Of a DNA stretch of 64,000 bases, positions 47,417 through 59,952 are shown piece after piece (the first letter of the stretch is position 1; the number at the start of each line of letters is the position of its first letter). The stretch spans positions 1,550,001 to 1,614,000 of the forward strand of contig JAHRBC010000007.1 in the NCBI GenBank assembly GCA_022702545.1, read 5' to 3'. The notes below the pieces were generated by a model. It had not been told where the DNA came from, ran no database searches, and saw only the letters and a program-made list of their open reading frames with translations. Origin of the DNA: Phycomyces nitens (taxonomy: Eukaryota; Mucoromycota; Mucoromycetes; Mucorales; Phycomycetaceae). Both the position numbers and the translations under genes were made by a program.

Positions 47417-47471
<55 letters not shown>

Positions 47472-47898
47472 AACTGGCCTAATGGCTTGTAATTATCAAT
47501 GGTATTATTCCTATGGTTCCATAACGTACTTCTTTAACAGTTTCCAAAGATACCATGTGACCAATTCTACACCAACAATCAAGGTCCTGTACACCAGGCT
47601 TTTTCTCAAATAAAATTGCCTCAAATAGTAATATTCTTTCTTTAAAAGGATCAATATTTCCCAACGAGCAATCAACCAGTCAATTGATTAGTCGACTGCA
47701 GAAACGCATGCTTGCCAGTTTAGCCTATCCTATTTAAAAAAAAAAGACATGTATATCTTGGAACAAGAGCAAGATATTTTTTTTATTTGGGAAATTCATG
47801 ACGCCAGCAAATGTGACTTGCATCATGGGTACAGCATGTCGCGACAAAACACAGGTGTGTTTTCAACCGTATCCGGTAATTGCACTATCTTAAACGTT
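47021..47898. other. divergent spacer with a long (ATT)n tract
   Basis: Between WDR6 (-) and NDUFB8 (+). Carries about 17 perfect ATT units at about 47419-47471. A plus-strand open frame at 47020-47274 begins within the WDR6 start codon region and has no motif; I do not call it. Confidence 0.5.
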
Positions 47899-48536
47899 AT
47901 GGCCCTTCGCTCGACGACCACACGCCTCTTGAATGCACGTCTCGCCGCTGCCAGCAGACCCTCTATGCTGGTTGTCCGTGCTCAGTCAACCTTGAACACC
48001 GGAAAGATTGTCGAGGATCCCCAGATTGGTGACTACCCCAACCTTCCTTACAACAGCAGCCAGGCCCGTGGACCTTTTGGCTGGTGGGATCCCCAGGACA
48101 AGCGCAACTTTGGCGAGAATGTAAGTGGAATGGGATGATTTTTGGTGGTTTGGGAACAATTGCTTAATGTTGTTATTTGGGTGTAGGTCCATGAAGAAGA
48201 TGAGATTATGGGTGTGTGGGCACCTGATCTGCATACCTACAGCCCTTACAAGGCTCTTGCTCAACTTGGTTTGTTCTTTACCTCAATGGCTGCATTTGCT
48301 GGTTTCATTTACAAGGTCAACCCCGAGCGCCCTGTGGTGAGTAAGAGGATGAAGAGTAAGACGGTAATTAATAAACATAATAGATCCAACGTACCTATCC
48401 TTTTGGTGGATTGACTGAGGAGCTTGGAGCGCGTGAGGCCGATGTTCGTCCTCGTGGAGTAAGTAGAGATGTCTATGGATGTGCTGGTACTGATTGATAT
48501 TGAACATATATATAATAATAGGCTCGTACTGAGTAA
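47899..48536 (+). CDS. NDUFB8: NADH:ubiquinone oxidoreductase subunit NDUFB8/ASHI (complex I)
   Basis: Accessory subunit of the membrane arm of respiratory complex I. Exons 47899-48120, 48187-48336, 48384-48458 and a 15-nt last exon 48522-48536 give 153 aa. N-terminal presequence (MALRSTTTRLLNARLAAASR), then family hallmarks GDYPNLPYNSSQARGPFGWW (trimmed at its start to the first 20 residues), DKRNFGE, VHEEDEIMGVWAPD, and one membrane helix (LGLFFTSMAAFAGFIYKV). The last residues (ARTE) come from the tiny final exon. Start codon at 47899 is preferred over the upstream open frame because the presequence begins there. Confidence 0.9.
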
Positions 48537-48937
48537 GGCTTTATTTTTTAATTAGCTCTCTTTTTTTTTGGGTAATAAAAAAATAATAAATATTTATTCA
48601 AAATTACAATATATTTGATGATTGCCGTTTAACCTACAAAATAGAAAATCTGGAATAAATTTTGGCTGAAAATGCGTATAAATCTATTAGAGAGAGACTG
48701 CGAGGTTTGTGTACCCAGGAAAGCAGAACTCTGGAGAGGTTTACCTAGTTGTCCTCCTCTAAACAGAGGGATTGGGAATGAGTTCAGACTTGTGACCACT
48801 TAACATTCTACAAGAGAAGGTTCTAAAGAAAAAGGCCGATAGAAAAAAAAAAGTCCTTTATTTTTTATACTTGCAAAGGTCGGCTAGTTCCGCCAACCTT
48901 TCTCTCTCTCTCTCTTCCTTTTCTTTTCTGTTTTATC
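48537..48937. other. intergenic
   Basis: Short spacer between two plus-strand genes; a CT-rich run at about 48898-48925 precedes the glyoxalase II start codon and is the likely 5' leader. Confidence 0.5.
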
Positions 48938-49910
48938 ATGAAGATCATTCCTATCCAAGCCCTTGAGAACAACTATTCGTATATTCTTATTGATGAAAAG
49001 ACAAAGGAGGCAGCGGTTATTGATCCTATTGAGCCTATCAAAATATTGAATGTCATTAGCCAAACCGGTGCAAAATTATCAAGGTTAGTGATGGGTATAA
49101 TTACGTTTATTTATTGTCTAATTCAAACATTGTAGTGTATTTACAACCCACCATCACTGGGATCATGCAGGTGGAAACATTGAGTTGGTAGGCAAGTATA
49201 TTGATACGTGTGAAACAATCGAACCATGTTAATTAAATATGGGTTTATTGAAACAGCCAAAAAACCCGGGTTAGCGGTTTATGGTGCCGATGCTCGTATT
49301 CCGGAGATCAACTATGTCTGCAAAGACCGTGAAGAATTCAAGCTTGGCTCACTTGACATTACACCGCTGCACACGCCCTGTCATACAAAGGGACATGTGT
49401 GTTATTATGTGGTTGATCCAGCAACAAATGAAAAGGCCGTGTTTACTGGAGAGTAAGTCGTCTCTATACTTGTCTGTTGCTATTGGCTTATAGTTTCCAA
49501 GCACTCTATTTGTAGCCGGGATTGGCAAGTTCTTTGAGGGTGATGCCAGAGACATGTACAGGATTCTGTTTCATGTAATAAATAAATTGCCAGATGATAC
49601 CTGGATCTATTGTGGACACGAGTACACAAGAGACAATTTAAAGGTAATACACACATACAACCATACTCCGTATTAACTTTTTGTAAAGTTTGCCTTGACC
49701 ATCGAGCCACAAAATGAAGCACTTCAAGCAAAATGGGCCTGGTGCCAGGATAAGCAAATCACTGTACCTTCTACTATTGGACAAGAAAAGATGTACAACC
49801 CTTTTCTGCGTGTAAATGAACAGACTCTCCAGATGGTAGTGGGCAAGAGTGATCCAGTTGAAGTATTACATACTCTACGTGAGATGAAAAACAACTTTCG
49901 TTTAATGTGA
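48938..49910 (+). CDS. GLO2: glyoxalase II (hydroxyacylglutathione hydrolase)
   Basis: Hydrolyses S-D-lactoylglutathione to D-lactate and glutathione, the second step of methylglyoxal detoxification. Exons 48938-49083, 49136-49191, 49257-49452, 49502-49643 and 49689-49910 give 253 aa. Metallo-beta-lactamase fold motifs: [17 protein letters not shown] (binuclear metal site), [29 protein letters not shown] (GD metal ligand), and [11 protein letters not shown]. The C-terminal domain with NPFLRVN is typical of glyoxalase II. No mitochondrial presequence, so probably the cytosolic form. Intron 2 has a GC donor (GCAAGT at 49192-49197), required to keep frame through [11 protein letters not shown]. 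Confidence 0.92.
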
Positions 49911-50126
49911 GCCGTATACACACATACACACACCAATACTCTCATATACATACAAGGTGTATAAAAGCCATCAATATTTATATACACACACTATTTTGTA
50001 CAGACCAAAATCACAATTCAAATTCAACAGTTTTTTTTTATTCATCTTGATAATGTTCATTTGTTACTGTTATCATTAAATCAATATACACATTATTTAA
50101 AGCATATTATGTGTACATGTGCCCCT

Positions 50127-52740
50127 TTAGACATCATCAAGAGCAATACGTCCATCTCTGCGTCTCTTCCACCAGACATATCCAAAGTAGACTAGATAAG
50201 CAAGAATGGCCAGGCCAATCATGACTCCAAGCACAATAAAGATCACACTCCACCAAGAAAGTCCACCAACAGAGCTATCGTCATACGGCATCAACAGGCG
50301 ATCAATCTCAATGACTCCTCCACCAGTCGAGGACCGTCCAACGTCAGTAACATCTGCACCCTCCTGGAGACTGCCCTTGACACTGACCGAATAGCCCATG
50401 GGTGTGGTTCGAATCACGATCTTGTCATCGTTTGATAGCAGGGTGTCGAAATCAACGCCTGCAAGATTAATCTCACGATGGATATCATTATCATCATAAG
50501 CCTTGACCATATCAAACAGCGAATCATCACGTTTGCCATTCAGCATATTGACACGAGGAATAAGAGTAGGCAGAATGTGGAGCTTGATAACACGCTTCAA
50601 CTTTTCAGGGTCATTAATCAGTTCTTCAATATCGATCTTGGAGATAGCATAGTCAGAAGGAGCAAGGATAGTGTAATGCTCATTAGATCCGTCTAGAATT
50701 TCCTTGCTCAGATCACAACGGCGCAAGAGGTCCAAGAAGCTGCTGCTATCCTTGCCAGAAAGAAGATCTCGGTTGGTCACCTCTAGATCCTTTGGCAGTT
50801 CTACCCGATCGACCTTTTGGACAACACCGTTGGCAATCAGGGTATCGTATTCAATAACCTTTGCAATGACCGATCTATCAGAGCCATCAGCTGCTCCAGA
50901 CCCACGAAGATAAATTCCATCTCCTGTTTTGTTCAGGATGATATGAGAACCTTCAAGAGTGTCAACCTTGTGTTCGCCTTCTTCAGTCTCTGCACCATAA
51001 AACAGGCGCTCAACAGCCTGATACTTGATAACTTTTTGCAACTTGTCTTTTGATTCTGGGTGCAAAAGATACTTATAAAGCATTCCGAGGCGTCCAAAAG
51101 CATCGGTTGTAGGTGCAAAAAGAGTGATTCCCTCTGCATCATTGATAATATCTTCGGATGAAGAAGCGTAGATTGAAGCCACAAATGTAGCCAGCTCAAG
51201 ATCCATTGGAAGGCGTCTGAGAGGATCGCGTGGCAATTCAAGCGCACGATGGATAGGATACATGATGCTTTCCTTGGATGTGTCTATAATAAAGATTGAT
51301 AAATTGATTTGGTTGCAAAATTGACAACTTACATGGTTCACCAGCTGCTCCACTGCGGCCAAACTGGATATTCTGTCTAAGGCTATTCTCCTTGTCATTC
51401 ACATGCACACGTACACGCTGCTTTGCACTACCAAGATGGTCGTTGGATTCAGTCTGGAGAAGAGCACCATTTACGAGATCCTTGGGTCGGTAGACACGAT
51501 CGATGATGTGGTACTTTAACCATGAAACAGTTTCTTTTTTGGAATATTCAGACAATTTCAAAGCATCATCAGTGGGGACAATGAATGTGTAGCCATGAGT
51601 ATCGGCATCTTTGATATAGTGTCCGAGGTCGTTTTCTTCAAGAAGGTCAACAAACTTGGTCGCATTCATTGCAATCAAAGTCTTGCGAGTGTTAAATTCC
51701 CAGAACCGTTCCGAGGGAAGAATAGAGCCTTCAAGATAGTGAATTACGCCTATAAAGAAAAAAGAGTGTTATTAATCATGATTCATCACCTTTAAGCTTA
51801 CCATTGGAAACCAGAATGTCAGACCGAATGACACGTACACCATTGACTGTAATCTTGCCATCCTTGTCCTTTTTGATCTCAAGATCTTCACCCCAGGTCT
51901 TGAATCTCTTTGTGCCTTCAGGAATATCATGTGTGTACAGAATATCATCGTGGATCTGATGTCCCAAGAACTTTTTGAGATCATCAGTACCAGAAGGGCT
52001 ATTGAGGTATGACCTTTGCTTTTCATTAAGTCCATCAAGATTATTCTCGCTGGTAAAGATTGTATATCCATGTGACTCCTTTAGATGGGAGACCAGGTCA
52101 GTCTTGGCTGCAAGGTCCTTGAAGTTGCGTAGGTCCTTATCGCTTTCCAATGCTTGATCTATTCAGGAATAATTCCCATTTGTTAATAAACAATCTCTGA
52201 GATTTATTGAGCGAGGGACTTACCCAGTTCCATAGGAGGTGTCAAGAAAGTATCGATAGAGTGCACAACACCATTTTCAGCCAAGAGATCTCGATCTTGG
52301 ATTTTGATGCCTCCGACATAGATGCCATCGCTTTCTACATCAACCTTGATCCTTTGGGATATGTCATCTTTCATGTACTGAGTCTTGAGTAGTTGTCCAT
52401 CATAAAAGTTTTCAGAGCTGATGGAAACAGGCAATATGTGGTACAAGATATCGTGTACGGTAATCTTGTCAGTTGTCAACATGTAGCCAGATTCTGTCTT
52501 TTGATACTTTTCAAAGGCTGAATTAAGAGGTGCAAGAATCGTGACATTGTTGCCGGTGAGTTCATCTGTCAAGCCATTTTTTTCCAGAAACTTGACAAGG
52601 CTAGAAAAGTTTTTGTTTGCAGCAAGGAGATCATAGACAGTTTTTGGACGGTATTTTTCAACAGAGAGTGCAGGAGTGGCAAACGCCAAGAGCGCTAGAG
52701 CCAAGAGTAATATATTTATAAAGTTCCTTTTCATTATCAT
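50127..52740 (-). CDS. fasciclin (FAS1) repeat membrane protein
   Basis: Four exons, 52740-52224, 52158-51802, 51749-51333 and 51283-50127, encode 815 aa (813 from the second Met). N-terminal signal peptide (FINILLLALALLAFATPALS), then four FAS1-like domains of roughly 140-170 aa each, recognised by the H1/H2-type blocks: VTILAPLNSAFEK, YTIFTSENNLDG, YTFIVPTDDALK, and ITLFAPTTDAFG with a further TILAPSDYAISK. Typical short 'NGVVHSID' / 'NGVVQKVD' motifs close the domains. A C-terminal helix (WWSVIFIVLGVMIGLAILAY) and a basic tail (WWKRRRDGRIALDDV) make it a type I single-pass protein, like fungal Fas1/Nulp-type vacuolar or cell-surface adhesins. Number of domains could be five if the last block is counted separately. 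Confidence 0.85.
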
Positions 52741-54000
52741 ATAAAGATACTTTGTAAAGAAAAAGAGGAATGTATTCCAATGATCCAGATGCTCATATTA
52801 TATACTAACCGTTGGAAGAATGATCTTCCTATTCTCTTTGCACTTGCTAGACTTTAATTTCATTTGACGTCATTTGTCTCATATAGATTATGTAGACTTG
52901 TTAATGCCAACATTCGCAGATCTCTGCTGTCGGTATTACTTAACAAATAACGGCTTGCTTTTAAAGTGAAAACGATGACTTCAGAATGCGCAAATATCCC
53001 AAAGACACATACACACACTATATATATATATATACTGCCATGATGCTCTTTAAAATATAAACTTTTACAAGGAGCACAATAGGATCATCATTGTATTCTT
53101 TGGGGCATGGCTCAAGGGTCCATCTTAATGATCCAGACCTTAATCATTTGAATAGGTTTCTGACCGTGGAAATTTGTATTTTATTTACTAACAAATGCTG
53201 GTGGGAATATTAATGTCCAAGGCGAGTTTTTTTTATCTGTTTTTAATTTTATTTGGTAATAGAATAAAAGGATCCTGCAAAGTGTAATTTAGGATCAGTA
53301 AATCTCACTTGATAATTATATATATATTGCGTATGAAGCCATATATTTGGTGTTAAATCCTGTTTAAATCCAATATATCATGGTAGTTTGTTTTTTAAAA
53401 AAAAAGTTGTTTAATCATCAAATGTCTTGGAATCCCTAGAATAAAGTTTTTTGATGCCCAAGTCTTTTAGTTTTAAAAAAAAGAAGACTGGCTCTATAGT
53501 GCAATAAAGGACAAGAAAAAAAAGGTCTATTTTATAGAGATTTGCAAGACGTCTGATATTTATAAGCTTGTAAGTAGTACTAGGTGTAGTTTGTTCTGAA
53601 ATATACTGAAAAATATTTTGTATGTTTAAAAAAAAGTTAAACTAGCAACATTCCCACCGAGTTGATATATAGAGATTTTATAAAGCTTGCATGTATAATT
53701 TAGAATGGCCATTACTCTTGGACGTAATTCTTGAAAGTTACACTAATAATATTTTTAAACTATTTAGGGGGGTTTCATTAGTTTTATTTTTTTATTTTAT
53801 TTTATTTTATGGCTGAGATTTACAAACTATAAATGATTGGGTATGTGGGGTTCAAGAAAAGAAAATAATTGGAAAAGGAGTGGTTCAATACTAGTATTTC
53901 AAAGAAATTTTTAATGGCTATCAAGTAAAGCTCCAATTAAACAAATAAAAAATAATGAGAGGCATTAGAGACATTAAGCCTATATTTCTATTTGAGTCGA
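52741..54000. other. intergenic, no gene
   Basis: AT-rich promoter-side region of the fasciclin gene and beyond. A-runs, T-runs and TTTTA repeats (about 53785-53810); no coding signal on either strand. Confidence 0.55.
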
Positions 54001-54099
54001 GGTGCACTTCAGTCCAAACTAGTGAGACGAGGTGTCTAACAAGAAATTTCAATATTTGGGTCCAGGTGCACTTCAATCCAAACTAGTGAGACGAGGTGT
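54001..54099. repeat. tandem direct repeat of about 35 bp at about 64-bp spacing
   Basis: The unit GGTGCACTTCAGTCCAAACT followed by AGTGAGACGAGGTGT occurs at 54001-54035 and again, with one change, at 54065-54099. The second unit ends exactly where the LTR-like repeat begins. Confidence 0.7.
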
Positions 54100-54100
54100 T

Positions 54101-54394
54101 TGTGGTATACACACCACAGTTGAGTGAAATACTGACTCCACAACCGATCTCCGGTTACTACTTGCTAATGAACCTGGCAATTTAACATCTCAGGAGCAGT
54201 TACACACCAGGCACACGTACACTTCACATTACTACAGTGATAACCGGCCATTACACAATAGAGATTAATAGGACAAGGGAACTGGAATAATAACTATATA
54301 AACCACCACAATATTCTTTCTTCAATAAATAACACTCTCACAGTATTCTTATTTCCCTAAAAGATACCAACAAACCAATATACCTCAATCTACA
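54101..54394 (+). repeat. LTR-like dispersed repeat, copy 2
   Basis: 294 bp, inverted copy of 18718-19009. Starts TGTGGTATACACACCACA (itself palindromic), has a TATA-like CTATATAAACC near 54293 and an AATAAA-containing segment near 54325, and ends ...TCTACA. The two copies differ by many substitutions and small gaps, so the family is old. No internal retrotransposon sequence lies next to it: a solo LTR is the likeliest reading. Confidence 0.6.
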
Positions 54395-56799
54395 TTTGGG
54401 CCGCCCAATCTTCTTTCTTTGCTTTTGAATAATTGTTTAATTTAAATAATGCTGTTATAATATATAACAATCTATAAAAAAACTTGTAGTTTCAATTTTA
54501 ATATATGTTTCTTATTCTAGAAAATGAAATGGTCAATATATATAATTCCTCTATACAAAGTTACCTTAAAATCATTATATTGGTTTGTAACAACATATTT
54601 AAAAAAAATATGCTCTATCTTCTAGTATAATAACTAATAAATTTTATTTAGATAAAAAAATTAAAAAATAAATTGCGCAACTAACTTCCATAAAACTCTA
54701 GTAGAGATACTTGATTGTGAAATACTCTGTAAAAATGTTGTGCATCTAAAAAAAAGAACCTTGGCGTAAAGCCTCACTTAAACACATTTGTATATAATAA
54801 TATAAAAGCCAAACTACCAGCATCTCGCAAGTAAGAATCCCTCAGTAACTGCTATTTGAGATTTGTGTAAACTTGTTTGAGATTTGATATTTTTCTGCCT
54901 TTCACAGACCAGGTATCTTACTGTCTCTTCAAATGATCTGCTCTTTGACTCTATATCTCTAGATCTATTACATCTAAATATGACATATCGAAAACAATGG
55001 TACTCCTGTTTAGGTTAGCTAAGTTACAACTATAATTTTGATGTATTCTCAATAGTAACTGGATCTTACTTTACCACATAAAGTCTATTATATTGATTAT
55101 TCCATCATCATCTTTTCAATTCCTTTAAAGCACCTGTTAAGTGGCATAATTTATGCCAGTGTTTCTTCTTTTTTTTTAATATGCAATCAATCAGTCTACC
55201 TTTTCATAAAAATATCAAACGAATCTAAGTCTGATCAAATACAAATTGACATTGCTACTATACATCATAAAAACAACTGCCATCTATTTTTCAATGACAG
55301 AGAAACTATGCTTCTAATAATAGTTTATCTCTTATTGTATCCGGAATCTACATTGCCTACAGTCAACCCATCAATTATATGCTTATCCAAAGCTGTCCCC
55401 CGTAATAATCCAGTTTTAGTGGCCCCAATTTTCAATTGAATTTATCAATATATTAATTATGTTTAACAGTCGTAATAAGGCTATAGAATCTTTCGTCACT
55501 CGAACCTCGAGTCTCACATGTGTGTGTCAGTAAAGCTTTTCCTATTGACATTAGTTATTATGCTTACTTCTTTTGGACTTAATCTCTTCTTCTTTGGTTT
55601 AACGATTTATAATGATCATTTTTACTACATTACTATTCTTCCAAAGATGTTTATATTCGAAATTGATTATACTTATCTCTTCAAAGGAAACTATTTGAGC
55701 ACAAGAAATTAAATCAAATAAAAACACTCTTAATTGGAGCAATCTTTCTTATAATCTTTTGTCATCCAACTGGGAAATAACTGCTATCTTCTGCGATAAC
55801 TACAATGTGTCGAGCAATCAAAACTGTATATATAATTATTATCAATCCCATTATGCTACATAAACAAACAAAGCACGTATCACTATAACTCTAATAGTAA
55901 GTATTATATTAAGCGATAAAAGAGCCTCCCTGTTAATATTCCAAATTGTTTTTTTTAAAACCAATGTATTTTGATGTATCTTTCTATACCATCTTGCTTA
56001 AATTTTCCGCTGATAACTTTCGTGGGTTTAACGGTATCGACCTGACACAACTGAATTTTATTACATACCCATCGTCATCTTTAATTGTAGGACGCATACA
56101 AAACTTATTATACTTTGTGACTAAAGGTGTTGGGCTTGCACATTCTTACACCTTGGGAACAACGTATACACCGATTAATCATTCCAAAAACCTGATCCCT
56201 ACGTAATATAACTTTTCTGGAATTCTGACAAAAGTCTAAATGGTTTCTTTAACAATGCTTAAGAAGCCATAACTTGTATAAAACTATATTAATTAATATA
56301 AAAAAAACTATTAGGGACAGAACGCATTATATTCTTGAAAACATATCTTTACAAGCTTATAGTCATTAGGCTAACCATCACACCCAAACTATCAACCTGA
56401 TTTTTATATTTCTACGCAAAGCATGCAAGTTTCATTTAGCAAATATTTTGGAGGGTACTTTGAATTTGTATGCAGCTGCTGGTTTTGTCTCTATGCACAT
56501 TTGCGTTATATTGTATACGGTATGCTGTGATGGGCTTTGTCTTTCACAAATGGCCCGCACTTTTATTCATTCAAAAATATTAATAATTATACATCTGACT
56601 TTAATTAAGATTTTCTTTTAATTTGGTAAGCTTATCAGAGAATCCTTCTGAAAACATGCCTAATATTAAATTAAAAATAAAGGTTATACAAAAGAAGACA
56701 GATCTATGGGCAGGTATTCTTTAATTGTATGTACCAACTGTTTCAACTAACTCTGACTTTTTATAGTATTAGCTGGTAATAGAAATACTTCCAACAGCT
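54395..56799. other. AT-rich gene-free region
   Basis: About 2.4 kb with no recognisable gene. Open frames such as 55518-55712 and 55946-56206 (plus) have no motif. A retroelement tail may be hidden here, since a DIRS-like relic begins at about 56800, but no tyrosine-recombinase signature was seen. Confidence 0.45.
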
Positions 56800-58480
56800 A
56801 CCTTTGGCTTATTGGAACAATTATCAGCTGTACTGCCGTTTATCTCATTACCATCGGGTACCAATACTGACTTTGCCAATTTGGGATCACCAGGACCTCA
56901 CTCTTCATTCGATCTTGTCAGATCTTCTGTCGATCTTGAGTGATAATTTTCCATGGTGGATGTTGATACAGCTCTGCCAATGGCCAAGACTTTAAGGAAG
57001 CATTAGTTGTAGCGACTGCTATGTCTAAACATTAACTCCAAAAGGTTGGTAGCCTAATGTTTTCTTGAGTAGAAAATGGATCCACTTTCATCCTTTGAAA
57101 GTTCCTTTGGATTTATTTAAAAGTATTTTATTGGTAACTTCTATTCATATAGGGACCCTTCCTTTTGATTTCACTGGTATGTCTGTGTATGTTCTAATCC
57201 TAGAATATGCTGTTAAGCTACCATCAGACTGTAGTTTTTGCACAAAATCTGGACGTCCATGCCAAGTCTCTGTAGAATAGGGGGTACTTTCCCGCCCGAC
57301 TTTACATACTTGACCGCTATCGTATTGTCTGAAGATACTTGGATGGTGCAGTTCTCAAACTATTTTTGGTGTGGATTTTTAAGCCAAATATTTTTGTCTG
57401 TAACTCCCTCGCATTGCTCGAAAATTCTCTTTCGTCTTTGCTCTAGTATTCTGCGGTCTCCACTGATTTTGAAGGAACTCTTTGTCCCATGTCTAACGGA
57501 TTGACATGGATGGTCACGGATGGTTCATACTGCTATAATTTTGCAGTAATTGGTAGGACATTTATTATTTGAGTTATATACAACTATCATCTCATTTTTT
57601 TTACTGTGATCTGTGCTGATATCAGGCATGGTCTATTCAGTTTCTGATGATTGTGATGGAGCGATATTAAGTCTTTCCGGAAATGCCGTGCATGTAAAAG
57701 AGGTTCTCCTATAAATGGTATTGTCGCCGTAATTTTTCATAGAAACCCTGCTATCTACCACAAAAGAGGCTATTTTTTTTGCAAGTTGCATCTAGCTTAT
57801 TCTGCGTCTACATTTATTCATATATTTTGCTGACATCGTTATATTTGTAGTCCTCGAATTGAATGTGAGCCTCATGAAATCTTGTTTCTGTTTCAGAATA
57901 AATTCGGTATCATCTCAATTGCTAATGAAGCCCAGAGAATCGTAGCTGATCTATCACTTGTTTCGAATATTTCTCCATCTCGATTTTGTTTTTTAAAAGC
58001 ATATAAATATCGTCAAAATAGTACACTAACCTTGCGCTTTCTTGTCTCTAGGGTTCCAGAGTATATATAATCAGTTTGGAGAGTACTTGTGGCGTGTCAC
58101 TCAGCCAGAGCACACGGGACTTTTACTGGTAAATATTGGTTTGTTGAAATGAGAGTTACTTGTGACATTGAAGATGAATCTTAACGACAACATGGGCATC
58201 TATCAATTTTATCTTTGTCGTGTAATATTTTTCAATCATCTCTCTCAGGCCAGGAACTCTCTCAAATTTTGAAATGATTACATGTGATATATTTGTTGAT
58301 CTATCGACCGTCTAAAATTGGTCTGATCTTTCTGGGTTCTTGAATGGTGAAAAAATTGTGAGAGAAACTGGGTATCTTGGTTTGAAGAAAGTTCCATCAG
58401 ATTGGATTTTTAGAATTCATCTACATTCTTGATCACTGCTTGGCAGTATTCCATGAAATAGGCTACTGTTGGATCTGGAT
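56800..58480 (-). pseudogene. DIRS-like retrotransposon relic (RT and RNase H)
   Basis: Read on the minus strand across frames. About 58350-58300: QEPRKIRPILDGR-INKYIT (RT start). About 58230-58150: GLREMIEKYYTTKIKLID and VVKIHLQCHK-LSFQ. About 58030: VYYFDDIYMLL, equivalent to the catalytic 'YLDD' box. About 57360-57260: IQVSSDNTIAVKYVKSGGK, PPILQRLGMDVQ and -QHILGLEHTQTYQ, which is the DIRS-type RNase H block ('TDNTTA-AYI--GG', 'HIPG--N--AD'). About 56890-56850: VIPNWQSQYWYP, the segment that follows RNase H. Many stops and frame changes. The tyrosine recombinase was not found. Motif order, rather than any one match, carries the call. Confidence 0.7.
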
Positions 58481-59952
58481 CTGATAACCGCGGATACTAA
58501 TAGATAACGGCCATCAGTGATTCAGTAATGCCTTTTAGGTGGTCACAAATTATAAAGACTGCTTCCGGGAGAGATACCATGTGTGGGAACCTTGTAGTTT
58601 TGGATATTGGTATTTTCTTGGCTTTCTAGACCCTTTTTTTATAGTATTTTTAAAGTGACTTTTTCTTGGCTACCGAGCTCGTTTATATCTGACATTACTT
58701 TCACAATGTGGAGTATAAAAGGTATAATAATGGATTTTATAGAAACTTGGATTTATCTATATAATGGGAGTAAAATTAGGCCTCAAAGAGTCAATACTCT
58801 ACATAGAGACAAATCAAAAACTGCAAATATTGTGGTAGGTACTACGCACTGTTTGTTTTCTCTTGGCAGCTGCTCCTTGGTCAAGTCGATCACATTTTTG
58901 TATACAAGCTTGGTGCTTGTTGGGGACCCAAAATCTGGTTGGCAGTGGCGCAATAAATCTATGGACAAGGTCTACAGGCACGGCCAAATTTACCAAAAGC
59001 AAAGAGCAAGAAAGGGTGCCAAGTATGAACCCTGGTCATTGAACCTGATTTACGGCACATGGTCTATGTTGCTAAATAGTGAAATTGTATTTGAACTTTT
59101 TATGATTAATGGAATATGATGCCACTATTTGATACGCAAGTTATTGATAGGTCTTGATAAATCCATAAGAAATGCCTTGTATACCAAAGATCAAGGGTAT
59201 CTTCAAATTCAAGGTGGGATGAATAGCGGATAAGGATCCACTATAATGAATTTGTATTTGTTGGCATGTTCAAGAGAGATATTTATTTATTATAGAAAGA
59301 AAGAAAGAATATTATGGTTTATATACCACTAAACTTTGGAACTCGATGTTTTGAATTCATCTAACATTTCAAATATACTTTTATGTCTGGTCCCCAAGAC
59401 TACATTAGGACCAAATCGGTTTAACAAGGACTTTTTTTTTATAAAGGTAGTTTATTAACTGCAATTATTATACTTTTTTTATATATATTTTGATACATAT
59501 AATTATATATTTTAATATTTAGCCCTAGATACAATGATCAAATACCATTTCATCATAATATGTCGTACCTCATCAAGAAACATTGGCTGCAATGCAAGTA
59601 TTACAAGTGTTTAAAGATCCTTATTTTTCTCTCTTTTTATAAACTGGGAGTAGGTACTTGATGTTAAACATATCACTTTTTTTTTTTAAAAAAAAAGTCT
59701 GTTAACGCAGAAATGTCGCCTAAAGATTTCTATATACACAAAAGTGTCTTTATATTTATATTCTATATAAATAGTGGCACCAAGAACAGCAACACAATAC
59801 ATACACCTCACTCATAGCTCGGTCTAATTATCTAGTCAATAGACTCGACATAAGGACATCAATATACTCACATTCCAGCACATGAATAGGTATCAATCTT
59901 TCCGATACAATCGCAAGAAAGCCAAGGATTGGTATTTTCTATTTTCAAAAGC
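58481..59952. other. gene-free region with decayed coding-like stretches
   Basis: A 170-codon open frame at 58607-59119 (plus) has mixed, unrecognised sequence and overlaps open frames on the other strand; probably repeat debris. At about 59281-59325 a short stretch resembles the 3' part of the LTR-like repeat. A TATAAATA at about 59765 and an ATG at 59882 (plus) resemble a promoter and start but lead into no convincing gene. Confidence 0.4.

Noticed and set aside
58607..59119. 170-codon plus-strand ORF
   Set aside because: Unrecognisable, in repeat debris, and similarly open on the opposite strand.
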